From Gammaproteobacteria bacterium UBA2675 (lineage in GTDB: Bacteria; Pseudomonadota; Gammaproteobacteria; Pseudomonadales; Pseudohongiellaceae): a DNA stretch of 64,000 nucleotides. Positions 50,799 to 59,266 of the stretch are shown in pieces. How positions within the stretch are numbered: the stretch's first letter is position 1; each line of letters opens with the position of its first letter. Where the stretch lies: assembly GCA_002354805.1 (NCBI GenBank), contig DEMH01000009.1, positions 124,001 to 188,000 of the forward strand, given 5' to 3'. The position numbers and the translations under genes are program-made. A model generated the notes under the pieces. The model was not told the origin of the DNA. It did not search any database and saw nothing but the letters and a program-made list of their open reading frames with translations.

Positions 50799-50816
50799 CG
50801 TCCTTGATTCCAGATT

Positions 50817-51203
50817 TCAGCCCACTTGCATGATGGCTTCGATTTCAACCAGTGCGCCGCGAGGCAGAGCAGAAACCTGTATGGTGGCGCGCGCCGGATA
50901 GGGTTTCTGAAAATACTGCTCCATGGTGGCATTAACAACGCCGAATTCGGCCAGGTCGATCATGTAGATGGTCAGCTTTACGCAGTCGTCCAGGCTGCCG
51001 CCGGCTTCCGATGCCACGGCTGCGAGATTTTTCAGAACCTGATGGGCCTGGGCTTCAACCCCACCCTGGACGATCTCCATGGTCGCCGGATCCAGAGGTA
51101 TCTGGCCAGACATGAACACCAGATTGCCGCTGCGGATGGCCTGGGAGTAGGGACCAATGGCAGTTGGCGCGCGAGGAGAGGTTATGGCTTCTTTCTGAGT
51201 CAT
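50817..51203 (-). CDS. ridA: RidA-family enamine/imine deaminase
   Basis: A 128-residue Rid protein that hydrolyses reactive 2-aminoacrylate and related imines. Key residues: Arg105 in PARATIQVSALPRGALVEIE and Glu120; also GPYSQAIRSGNLVFMSGQIP. It sits between spoT and recG as in pseudomonads, where E. coli has trmH. Probably part of the gmk-recG operon. Confidence 0.94.
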   Translation of the reverse strand: MTQKEAITSPRAPTAIGPYSQAIRSGNLVFMSGQIPLDPATMEIVQGGVEAQAHQVLKNLAAVASEAGGSLDDCVKLTIYMIDLAEFGVVNATMEQYFQKPYPARATIQVSALPRGALVEIEAIMQVG

Positions 51204-51236
51204 GTTGGTGTCCGTTATCTAAAATGGAGTAAGTGG

Positions 51237-53438
51237 TTACTCTCCGGCTTTCCTGAGTAAAGATTCAGGTGCGATGCTGCTCTTGATGGGCCTGACAAGT
51301 TTCTTGCTCTTGACCCTGGCGACCTTGCTGACGGGTTTTATCAGACGAATGTGCTTCATGACGCGGGCCAGGTGGACCCGGTTCTTCACGGTCAGCAGCA
51401 GATTGACGATACTGAATCGTGCATCACGTTCGACGGTGCTGATACGTTCGATATTTGCCTCTTTACTGGTGATGGCGGTGGCAAGTTTGGCAATAATACC
51501 GCGCTCATTTTCCAGTTCGACGCGAATCTCAACTGAGAACTCTCCCTCAACATCGGGATCCCAGCGCACCGGCACAACTTTATCGGGCTGCTGACGGATC
51601 TCGGCAATATTGTTGCAGCTGTCCATGTGAATCACCATGCCACGCCCGGAGCTGATATGAGCAACGATGGGGTCGCCCGGGATCGGGTAACAGCACTTGG
51701 CGTAACTCATCACCATGCCTTCGGAGCCACGAATGGCCAGTGAGGCCTGGCGCGCCTCCTTCTTGTTCTTGGGGCCGGGTGTCGCAACTACTGGCTGCTC
51801 TGGTAAAAGTTTCTGCGCGACGATATGCGCCATGCGATTACCCAGGCCTATGTCACTGAGCAAATCGTCCAGTGATTCGAGATTGAATTCCTGCAGGGCA
51901 GTCTGTATGCGTTCGGGCGTCAGCTTGTCCAGCTGGGCTCCATGACCGGCCAGAATCTTGTTGAGCAGACGTCGGCCAAGCGCAATAGACTCGGACTGTC
52001 GCTGGTTTTTGAGGAAATGGCGGATATTGCTGCGTGCCTTGCCCGTGACTACAAAACTCAGCCAGGCCGGGTTGGGCTGGGCGCCTGGTGTGGTGATGAT
52101 TTCCACCGTCTGGCCACTTTCCAGCGGCTCACTCAACGGCGCCAGACGGCGGCTGATGCGGCAGGCCACACAGGAGTTGCCGACGTCGGTATGGACAGCG
52201 TAGGCAAAGTCGACGGCGGTTGAACCAGCCGGTAACTCCATGATGCGCCCTTTGGGCGTAAACACATAAATCTCATCCGGGAACAGGTCAATCTTGACGT
52301 TCTCGATAAATTCCAGCGAGTTGCCTGCATTCTTCTGCATTTCCAGCAGGCCATTGATCCACTGCCGGGCGCGGATATGCGCATTGCTGGGAGTGTCATC
52401 GGATGACTTGTACAGCCAGTGCGCCGCGATGCCGTTGTTGGCCATCGCTTCCATCTCCTCGGTGCGGATCTGTATCTCGATTGGCACGCCATGCATTCCA
52501 AACAGTGTGGTGTGCAGGGACTGGTAGCCATTGGCTTTGGGGATGGCAATATAATCTTTGAACCGGCCTGGAACAGGCTTGAATAGGTTGTGAACAGCGC
52601 CTAAAACCCGATAACAAGTGTCAACTGAGTCAACCACGATACGGAACGCATAAACGTCCATGATTTCCGAGAAGGATTTACGCTTGGTGCGCATTTTCTC
52701 GTAGATGCTGTACAGGTGCTTCTCGCGGCCGAACACGCGGGCTGACATGCCCTCGCGCTCTAGGCAGGCCTCAACAGCACTCTGAATCTGTTTGACGATT
52801 TCTTTACGGTTGCCGCGAATGGATTTGACGGCGGCGTCGATGCGGCGCGCGCGCATCGGATACAACGCCTGAAAACCCAGTTCCTCAAACTCGACGCGCA
52901 CTGCGTTCATGCCCAGGCGATTGGCGATCGGCGCGTAGATATCCAGCGTTTCCTTGGCGATACGGCGGCGCTTTTCCGGGCTCAGGACTTCCAGGGTACG
53001 CATGTTGTGCAGGCGGTCTGCCAGTTTGACCAGGATGACACGCAGGTCGCGGGCCATGGCCAGCGCCATTTTCTGGAAGTTTTCGGCCTGCGCCTCGGCG
53101 TGGCTGCTGAAATGAATCTTGTTGAGCTTGGATACCCCGTCAACCATGTCGGCGACAGTTTCACCGAACTGGCTCTTGATAGCCGTTTTGCTGATGCCAG
53201 TATCTTCGATCACGTCATGCAGCATGGCGGCCATCAGGCTTTGATGGTCCATATGCATGTCGCTGAGGATGCCGGCTACGGCCAGGGGGTGTGTAACGTA
53301 GGGCTCGCCGCTGCGGCGGAACTGACCATCGTGCGCCTGCTCAGCATAGAAATATGCCCGGCGCACATGGTTGACCTGTTCGGAGGCCAGATAACCTGAG
53401 AGGTTGCTGGCCAGTGAGTCGATTGTAGTAAGGGACAC
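51237..53438 (-). CDS. spoT: Bifunctional (p)ppGpp synthetase/hydrolase SpoT
   Basis: A 733-residue stringent-response enzyme. GTG 53438 is chosen over an open frame to 53516 because AAGGAG sits seven bases upstream and it starts after the rpoZ stop. Domains: HD hydrolase with His74/Asp75 in AAMLHDVIEDT; synthetase with RFKDYIAIPKANGYQSLHTT; TGS with DEIYVFTPKGRIMELPAG; a zinc-finger-like helical region with SYAKCCYPIPGDPIVAH; ACT at the C-terminus (RVELENERGIIAKLATAI). Both catalytic centres look intact. The C-terminus carries a Lys-rich tail (VARVKSKKLVRPIK). Confidence 0.96.
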   Translation of the reverse strand: MSLTTIDSLASNLSGYLASEQVNHVRRAYFYAEQAHDGQFRRSGEPYVTHPLAVAGILSDMHMDHQSLMAAMLHDVIEDTGISKTAIKSQFGETVADMVDGVSKLNKIHFSSHAEAQAENFQKMALAMARDLRVILVKLADRLHNMRTLEVLSPEKRRRIAKETLDIYAPIANRLGMNAVRVEFEELGFQALYPMRARRIDAAVKSIRGNRKEIVKQIQSAVEACLEREGMSARVFGREKHLYSIYEKMRTKRKSFSEIMDVYAFRIVVDSVDTCYRVLGAVHNLFKPVPGRFKDYIAIPKANGYQSLHTTLFGMHGVPIEIQIRTEEMEAMANNGIAAHWLYKSSDDTPSNAHIRARQWINGLLEMQKNAGNSLEFIENVKIDLFPDEIYVFTPKGRIMELPAGSTAVDFAYAVHTDVGNSCVACRISRRLAPLSEPLESGQTVEIITTPGAQPNPAWLSFVVTGKARSNIRHFLKNQRQSESIALGRRLLNKILAGHGAQLDKLTPERIQTALQEFNLESLDDLLSDIGLGNRMAHIVAQKLLPEQPVVATPGPKNKKEARQASLAIRGSEGMVMSYAKCCYPIPGDPIVAHISSGRGMVIHMDSCNNIAEIRQQPDKVVPVRWDPDVEGEFSVEIRVELENERGIIAKLATAITSKEANIERISTVERDARFSIVNLLLTVKNRVHLARVMKHIRLIKPVSKVARVKSKKLVRPIKSSIAPESLLRKAGE

Positions 53439-53457
53439 CAGCCGACTCCTTGACGCC

Positions 53458-53781
53458 TTACTCGTCGTCGTTAAGTGACTCGTCGGCAGCCTGCTCAGCC
53501 TCTGGCTCAGCCACAATTGCGCCCATCATGGCGGCAGTGGCATCCAGCTCGGCTTCGGGAACTTCACGGGCAGGAGCGGGGCGAGTGTGCAGAATGCTCT
53601 GGTCAACATGACCTTCGGCGATTTCGCGTAGTGCGATCACAGTTGGTTTGTCGTTGTCTTCCGGTACCATCGGATCTTTGCCGCCAGTTTGCAGCTGACG
53701 AGCACGTTTGCTGGAGATCATTACCAGTTGGAAGCGATTGTCGACTTTATCCAGACAATCTTCGACAGTAATTCGGGCCAT
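53458..53781 (-). CDS. rpoZ: RNA polymerase omega subunit
   Basis: A 107-residue omega subunit. ATG 53781 (MARITVEDCLDKVDNRFQLV) is preferred to one three codons upstream because AGGTTGAT is well spaced. Conserved core RARQL and DKPTVIALREIAEG. The acidic C-terminal tail (PEAEQAADESLNDDE) is longer than in E. coli (91 residues). It is followed 19 bases later by spoT; 139 bases separate it from gmk. Confidence 0.96.
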   Translation of the reverse strand: MARITVEDCLDKVDNRFQLVMISSKRARQLQTGGKDPMVPEDNDKPTVIALREIAEGHVDQSILHTRPAPAREVPEAELDATAAMMGAIVAEPEAEQAADESLNDDE

Positions 53782-53920
53782 AGCGATCAACCTGTTTCAA
53801 AAAATATTGGGGAAATTTGGCGGCTGTTATTCAACCAGACCGGCTATGATACTGAAAACCTTCAGACAATGCATGTGTCAGCGCACAAAAAAGACGCAAA
53901 CAACCCACTTCTTGTCGCTA

Positions 53921-54538
53921 TCAGGTCAGCAAATCTGCCAGAAGTTGGCAATTGTTGTGCTGCTGGCGAGCCTGTTCCAGGCGCACTGCGCGGAAAACGG
54001 CACGTAAATCGTCCAGCGCCCGGTCAAAGTCTTCGTTGATAATCAGATAGTCAGCGTCGCCATAGTGCGATATTTCGTCGCGTGCCTGCTGCATTCTGCC
54101 AGCGATGGTTGCCTCATCGTCCTGCGCGCGTGATGTCAGGCGCTGCTCCAGCGTCGCCAGAGATGGCGGCAGGATAAAAATGCTTTTCAGCGGACTGATT
54201 CGGTCACGCACCTGGGCCGCGCCCTGCCAGTCGATCTCGAGAATCACATCACGGCCAGCGTCAAGCTGCTCCTGCACCCAGTGTGCAGAGGTGCCGTAGA
54301 GGTTGCCGAACACCTCCGCAGACTCCAGGAATACGCCACGCTCTCGCATCGCAATAAAGGTATCGCGATCCACAAAGTGGTAGTTGACCCCATCCTCTTC
54401 GCCCGGGCGGCGGGCACGGGTGGTATGGGAGACAGACACACAGATGCGCGGGTCGTTGTCTTTCAGAAGCGCGTTGACCAGGCTGGTCTTGCCGGCGCCG
54501 GAGGGAGCAGAAATTGTAAACAGGGTACCGTAGGCCAT
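53921..54538 (-). CDS. gmk: Guanylate kinase
   Basis: A 205-residue enzyme converting GMP and ATP to GDP and ADP. P-loop SAPSGAGKTSLVNALLK; GMP-binding VSHTTRARRPGEEDGVNYHF; DVILEIDWQGAAQVR; lid region RAQDDEATIAGRM. Normal length (E. coli 207). First of the gmk-rpoZ-spoT group. Confidence 0.97.
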   Translation of the reverse strand: MAYGTLFTISAPSGAGKTSLVNALLKDNDPRICVSVSHTTRARRPGEEDGVNYHFVDRDTFIAMRERGVFLESAEVFGNLYGTSAHWVQEQLDAGRDVILEIDWQGAAQVRDRISPLKSIFILPPSLATLEQRLTSRAQDDEATIAGRMQQARDEISHYGDADYLIINEDFDRALDDLRAVFRAVRLEQARQQHNNCQLLADLLT

Positions 54539-54585
54539 GGATTGGTGTCAGAGTGAAAAGGTGACTGGGATGCCGCGAACTATAG

Positions 54586-55560
54586 TCAAACCGCTGCAGG
54601 GTGTCTACTTCCTGACCTGAGCAGATCGCCTTCCTGTGCGGACACCGGTTTAGCAGCGTCAGGCTTATTAAGCTTGCGTACCATGTCGCCAAACAGTCGA
54701 AACTCCGAGCCTCGCGGCGATTTGTGTCGCCACATGAGACCGATGGAGCGATGGACATTGGTGTCATTCAGTCGGCGGACACAAATATTGGTGCCGCTAA
54801 GGATCTGTTTGTCCACTGCCATTTTGGGAATCAGCGTGATCCCGATACGGCTGGCGACCATTTGCACAATGGTGTTCAGGCTGGTGGCGTGATAGGGAAC
54901 ACTGACATCCTTCAGGCTGAGGCGGCATGCTTCCAGCGCATGGTCACGTAAACAGTGGCCATCTTCGAGTAGTAATAACTCACTTCCCGCCAGATCCTGA
55001 GTGCAGATACTTGCGCGCTCCGTCAGCGGGTGAGAGGGGTCACAGGCCAGCAGAAATTCATCATAAAAAAGGTGTTCGGTTTCTACCCGCTCGGCCCGGT
55101 AAGGCAGCGCCAGCAAAAGCAGATCCAGCTCACCCGTCTCCAGGGCGCGTGTCAGATGTTCGCTGAGATCCTCCCGGATGAACAGCTTGAAATCAGGATA
55201 CCGGTCGCGCAGCTCGCCCAGCAAATCCGGTAGCACATAAGGTGCAATGGTCGGGATCACGCCTATGCGCATCTCTCCGGAAAAGGGTGTACGGGAGGCA
55301 TCGGCCGCTGCCATCAAATCCTCGACATCGCTCAAAATGCGTTCGCCGCGGGCAATGATCTCTTCGCCGATGCGGGTAATGATGATGGATTTGTGTGTAC
55401 GTTCTACCAGGCTGACGCCCAGATTGGACTCCAGCTCCTGCAGCGCAGTGCTAAGAGTGGACTGCGATACATGGCAGGCCTGTGCTGCTTTGCCAAAGTG
55501 CAAGTGTTCGCCGATGGCGCAGAGATAACGTAACTGTCGGAGGGTGGGCTGATGTGACAT
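54586..55560 (-). CDS. oxyR: LysR-type peroxide sensor OxyR
   Basis: A 324-residue LysR activator. N-terminal winged helix: LRQLRYLCAIGEHLHFGKAA and CHVSQSTLSTALQELESNLG. The redox cysteines are present with the OxyR spacing: Cys203 and Cys212 in LLLEDGHCLRDHALEACRLS (E. coli Cys199/208). The C-terminus is slightly extended (KPVSAQEGDLLRSGSRHPAA). Divergent from katG across 253 bases, so it probably activates katG from the shared region. Confidence 0.95.
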   Translation of the reverse strand: MSHQPTLRQLRYLCAIGEHLHFGKAAQACHVSQSTLSTALQELESNLGVSLVERTHKSIIITRIGEEIIARGERILSDVEDLMAAADASRTPFSGEMRIGVIPTIAPYVLPDLLGELRDRYPDFKLFIREDLSEHLTRALETGELDLLLLALPYRAERVETEHLFYDEFLLACDPSHPLTERASICTQDLAGSELLLLEDGHCLRDHALEACRLSLKDVSVPYHATSLNTIVQMVASRIGITLIPKMAVDKQILSGTNICVRRLNDTNVHRSIGLMWRHKSPRGSEFRLFGDMVRKLNKPDAAKPVSAQEGDLLRSGSRHPAAV

Positions 55561-55668
55561 TGGTTTCTGTCCTTGATGACCGGTTGCTTTGGTGACTGGG
55601 CGATCACTCGTGAAAGTGCATCTGGTTTCACGGCTCGATCAATTTTTCCGATCAACCCTGCGAACACA

Positions 55669-55693
55669 ATCAATTATACAGATCATAATCGAT
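55669..55693. promoter_or_regulatory. Candidate OxyR binding palindrome
   Basis: ATCAATTAT (55669-55677) and ATAATCGAT (55685-55693) are inverted with one mismatch around a 7-base spacer. The site lies midway between oxyR and katG in AT-rich DNA. LysR-type symmetry and position favour an OxyR site; it does not match the E. coli ATAG...CTAT consensus closely. Confidence 0.4.
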
Positions 55694-55744
55694 TTTTCTA
55701 ATATTGTCGGGCTAATCAGCACGTGGCGAGTTATCGCTCCGCTT

Positions 55745-55762
55745 TATGCGGTTAGCCGCATA
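55745..55762 (+). other. Hairpin in the katG leader
   Basis: TATGCGG-TTAG-CCGCATA, a perfect 7 bp stem with a 4-base loop, 51 bases before the katG start. It could stabilise or regulate the mRNA, or be part of a protein site. Confidence 0.5.
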
Positions 55763-55813
55763 CACAGTGCTGTCCCAACAAGCTGAACATCATATGTCAC
55801 ACAAGGGGGTTTT

Positions 55814-58060
55814 ATGATCAAGAAAACATTGCCGTACGCGATTGCAGCGGTTATTGCGTCGGCTACCATGCTGCCAGTATCTGCCCAGGACGTCCCGGCT
55901 GCCAACGAGCCGGCGCCAAGTCAAATGGGCACCCAGCGTACCATCCACGATTGGTGGCCGGAGATGCTGGATCTGCGACCGCTGCGTCAGCACGACCCGG
56001 CATCCAATCCACTCGGTGAAGATTTTGATTACGCCGAAGCCTTCGCCCGGATCGACCTCGACACGCTCAAGCAGGAAATCGAAGAGGTGATGACCACCTC
56101 ACAAGACTGGTGGCCAGCAGACTACGGCCATTACGGTCCATTCTTCATCCGCATGGCCTGGCACAGCGCCGGTACCTACCGTGAAGCCGACGGCCGGGGC
56201 GGTGCAGGTGGCGGACAGCAGCGCTTTGAGCCCCTGAACAGCTGGCCGGATAACGCCAACCTGGACAAGGCCCGTCGCCTGTTATGGCCAATCAAGCAGA
56301 AATACGGTGCCAGCCTGTCCTGGGCAGACCTGATGGTCCTGACCGGTAACGTTGCTCTGGAATCAATGGGCTTTGAGACTTTTGGGTTTGCCGGCGGTCG
56401 TGAGGACGACTGGGAGCCTGATATGGTGTACTGGGGTCCGGAAACCGAATGGCTGGCTGATGAACGCCACAGCGGCGATCGTGATCTGGCCAATCCTCTG
56501 GCAGCAGTTCAGATGGGTCTGATTTACGTAAACCCGGAAGGCCCGGGTGGTAACCCTGATCCGCTGCTGGCAGCGCAGGATATCCGGCAGACCTTCGGTC
56601 GCATGGCGATGAACGACGAAGAAACCGTTGCGCTTATCGCGGGCGGTCACACCTTCGGTAAGGCACACGGCGCCGTTTCCGCAGACTGTGTTGGCGTGGA
56701 GCCAGCAGCTGCAGAGATGGAAGAGCAGGGCTTTGGCTGGACCAACGAATGTGGCGCCGGCAATGGTGAAGACACCTTTACCAGTGGTCTGGAAGGCGCA
56801 TGGACAGTCACTCCAGCACAATGGTCGCAAAACTTCTTCCAGAATCTGTTTGGATACGAGTGGGAACAGACGCGCAGCCCCGCTGGTGCCATCCAGTGGC
56901 AGCCCGCAGGTGGTGCGGCAGCCAGTCTGGTGCCGGATGCCCACAATCCCAATGAGCGCCACGCTCCCATGATGCTGACTACTGACCTGGCCTTGAAGGA
57001 AGACCCGGCTTACCGCGAAATCTCAATGCGTTTCATGGAGGACCCGCAGGCATTTGAGGATGCATTTGCACGCGCCTGGTTCAAACTGACGCATCGTGAC
57101 ATGGGTCCGCGAGCCCGCTATGTCGGAAGCGATGTACCGGAAGAAGTACTCTCATGGCAGGATCCCATCCCTGAGGTCGACTACCAGACCATCAACGATC
57201 GCGATATCCGTGCGCTCAAGTCAGATATTCTCGATTCAGGTCTGACCGTGCCGGAACTGGTTCGTACCGCCTGGGCAGCAGCTGCCAGCTATCGCGGTTC
57301 TGACATGCGTGGTGGTGCCAATGGTGGCCGCCTGCGTCTGGCACCGCAGAACAGCTGGGAAGTGAACAACCCCGCCGAGCTGAACCGCGTGCTGGATACG
57401 CTGGCTGGCATTCAGGCCGAGTTCAACGAGTCACAGCGTCGACGTCAGGTATCCATGGCGGACCTGATTGTGCTGGGCGGCGCGGCTGCGATCGAGAAAG
57501 CTGCTGCTGATGCCGGTTACGAGGTGCAGGTGCCGTTTGTGCCAGGCCGTGCTGATGCCAGCCAGGAAATGACAGACGTGCAGTCCTTTGCAGTGCTGGA
57601 GCCGACCGCTGATGGTTTCCGCAACTACTTCGGTCCGAATGCCTATCGCTCGCCCGCAGAAATGCTGGTGGACAAGGCAAATCTGCTGACCCTGACAGTG
57701 CCGGAAATGACGGTTCTGGTAGGCGGCATGCGTGCCCTGGATGCAAATACCGGCGGAATTGATCATGGCGTGTTTACCGATCAGCCCGGGACGCTTAGCA
57801 ATGACTTCTTTGTCAATCTGCTGGATATGTCTACGGCATGGCAGAAGTCTTCGACTGAAGGGCTGTACGAAGGTCGCGACCGCGCTACCGGCGAGCTGAA
57901 GTGGACTGCCACTCCAGTTGACCTGGCATTCGGCTCCAACACCGAACTGCGGGCTGTGGCAGAGTTCTACGCTGCGGCTGATGGCGAACAGCGATTTGTA
58001 AACGACTTTGTAGACGCGTGGACCAAGGTGATGACCCTGGACCGCTTTGATCTGCAGTAA
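55814..58060 (+). CDS. katG: Catalase-peroxidase KatG with signal peptide
   Basis: A 748-residue bifunctional heme enzyme removing H2O2. Distal Arg113, Trp116 and His117 (FFIRMAWHSAGTYREADGRG), proximal His279 (IAGGHTFGKAHG), and the Met-Tyr-Trp adduct residues Trp116, Tyr238 (MGLIYVNPEGPGG) and Met264 (FGRMAMND), all nine residues above M. tuberculosis numbering. The duplicated C-terminal domain is complete. An N-terminal signal peptide (MIKKTLPYAIAAVIASATML, cleavage near VSA-Q) predicts a periplasmic enzyme like KatP. AGGGGG ribosome site. Under divergent oxyR. Confidence 0.96.
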   Translation: MIKKTLPYAIAAVIASATMLPVSAQDVPAANEPAPSQMGTQRTIHDWWPEMLDLRPLRQHDPASNPLGEDFDYAEAFARIDLDTLKQEIEEVMTTSQDWWPADYGHYGPFFIRMAWHSAGTYREADGRGGAGGGQQRFEPLNSWPDNANLDKARRLLWPIKQKYGASLSWADLMVLTGNVALESMGFETFGFAGGREDDWEPDMVYWGPETEWLADERHSGDRDLANPLAAVQMGLIYVNPEGPGGNPDPLLAAQDIRQTFGRMAMNDEETVALIAGGHTFGKAHGAVSADCVGVEPAAAEMEEQGFGWTNECGAGNGEDTFTSGLEGAWTVTPAQWSQNFFQNLFGYEWEQTRSPAGAIQWQPAGGAAASLVPDAHNPNERHAPMMLTTDLALKEDPAYREISMRFMEDPQAFEDAFARAWFKLTHRDMGPRARYVGSDVPEEVLSWQDPIPEVDYQTINDRDIRALKSDILDSGLTVPELVRTAWAAAASYRGSDMRGGANGGRLRLAPQNSWEVNNPAELNRVLDTLAGIQAEFNESQRRRQVSMADLIVLGGAAAIEKAAADAGYEVQVPFVPGRADASQEMTDVQSFAVLEPTADGFRNYFGPNAYRSPAEMLVDKANLLTLTVPEMTVLVGGMRALDANTGGIDHGVFTDQPGTLSNDFFVNLLDMSTAWQKSSTEGLYEGRDRATGELKWTATPVDLAFGSNTELRAVAEFYAAADGEQRFVNDFVDAWTKVMTLDRFDLQ

Positions 58061-58070
58061 TCTGACAGGC

Positions 58071-58115
58071 TGCATCGCTACAGTGACCGACGGTCACTGA
58101 TCGGTTAGCGATGCA
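58071..58115. repeat. Nested perfect palindromes after katG
   Basis: Inner arms CAGTGACCG (58081-58089) and CGGTCACTG (58091-58099) around one base; outer arms TGCATCGCTA (58071-58080) and TAGCGATGCA (58106-58115). Together they fold into a 19 bp hairpin with a 6-base bulge on one side, starting 11 bases after the katG stop and 15 bases before the terminator stem. Confidence 0.85.
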
Positions 58116-58129
58116 ACTGTTTGGGGGGA

Positions 58130-58161
58130 AAGCCCCGGGGTAACACCCGGGGCTTTTTTTT
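58130..58161 (+). terminator. Strong intrinsic terminator of katG
   Basis: AAGCCCCGGG (58130-58139), loop GTAACA, CCCGGGGCTT (58146-58155), with eight T from 58154. A textbook rho-independent terminator between katG and selD, so selD needs its own promoter or read-through. Confidence 0.93.
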
Positions 58162-58213
58162 GCCTGCTATAATGCCGCCGCATAAACAGATCATGTTTAC
58201 CAAGGAGTTCCCA

Positions 58214-59266
58214 ATGGCTGACCGCAGCGTCCGCTTGACTGCCTACAGCCACGGCGCCGGATGTGGCTGCAAAATTGCGCCCGCTGTGCTGGATCGTATT
58301 CTGGCCACACAGCGTCAATTTATGACCGATCCCGCGCTGCTGGTTGGCAACAGCTCAAAAGATGATGCAGCCGCCTACGATCTGGGTGACGGGCAGGTCA
58401 TTCTCAGCACTACCGATTTCTTCATGCCAATTGTTGACGACCCCTTCGACTTTGGGCGGATCGCTGCTACCAATGCCATCAGCGATATCTATGCGATGGG
58501 CGGACGGCCGCTGATGGCGATTGCCATTCTGGGCTGGCCATTGGACAAGCTGGCGCCAGAAATAGCCGGGGAAGTCGTCGATGGTGGACGGCAGGCATGT
58601 TCTGATGCAGGCATGGTGCTGGCCGGGGGCCACAGTATTGATTGCCCGGAGCCGGTATTTGGGCTGGCAGTGACGGGTCTGGTCAGTCGAGAGCATTTGA
58701 AGCAAAACAATACGGCTCAGGCCGGCGATGTACTCTATCTAACAAAAAGGCTGGGCATTGGTGTGCTGACGACTGCCCAGAAGCAGGGAAAACTGCGACC
58801 TGAGCACGCTACACTGGCTCGCGACACTATGTGCCAGATGAATTCAGCAGGTCAGCATCTGGCGCAGCTGCCCGGAATCACAGCCATGACCGACGTCACC
58901 GGGTTCGGATTGATGGGACATTTGCTGGAAATGTGTGAGGGCAGCGGGGTGGATGCTCTGATTGATGTGGCGCAGGTTTCGGCACTGGAACCGGTGGCCG
59001 AGTACATCAGCATGGGATGCATACCCGGTGGTACTCAGCGAAATTTTGCCAGCTATGGCCAGCGGCTGGGCGCGATGACTGAGGCTCAACGAGCGCTGCT
59101 GTGCGATCCGCAAACCAGTGGCGGTCTGCTGCTCGCGGTCAGGCCTGAGCATGCAGCAAGTGTCGAGCAGTTACTGCGTGACCAGGGCATTGAAGATTCA
59201 TTGATCAGACCAATAGGCGAGCTTGTCAGCTCACGCGAAGAGGCGATCCGTGTCCAGCTGCGTTGA
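58214..59266 (+). CDS. selD: Selenide, water dikinase (selenophosphate synthetase)
   Basis: A 350-residue enzyme making selenophosphate from selenide and ATP. ATG 58214 is chosen (AAGGAG six bases upstream; MADRSVRLTAYSHGAGCGCK). Catalytic Cys17 and neighbouring Lys20 match E. coli. ATP-binding Asp-rich motif VILSTTDFFMPIVDDPFDFG, GGHSIDCPEPVFGLAVTG and TDVTGFGLMGHLLEM. It has Cys, not selenocysteine, at position 17. It overlaps selU by 17 bases. There is only a short space after the katG terminator for a promoter. Confidence 0.96.
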   Translation: MADRSVRLTAYSHGAGCGCKIAPAVLDRILATQRQFMTDPALLVGNSSKDDAAAYDLGDGQVILSTTDFFMPIVDDPFDFGRIAATNAISDIYAMGGRPLMAIAILGWPLDKLAPEIAGEVVDGGRQACSDAGMVLAGGHSIDCPEPVFGLAVTGLVSREHLKQNNTAQAGDVLYLTKRLGIGVLTTAQKQGKLRPEHATLARDTMCQMNSAGQHLAQLPGITAMTDVTGFGLMGHLLEMCEGSGVDALIDVAQVSALEPVAEYISMGCIPGGTQRNFASYGQRLGAMTEAQRALLCDPQTSGGLLLAVRPEHAASVEQLLRDQGIEDSLIRPIGELVSSREEAIRVQLR

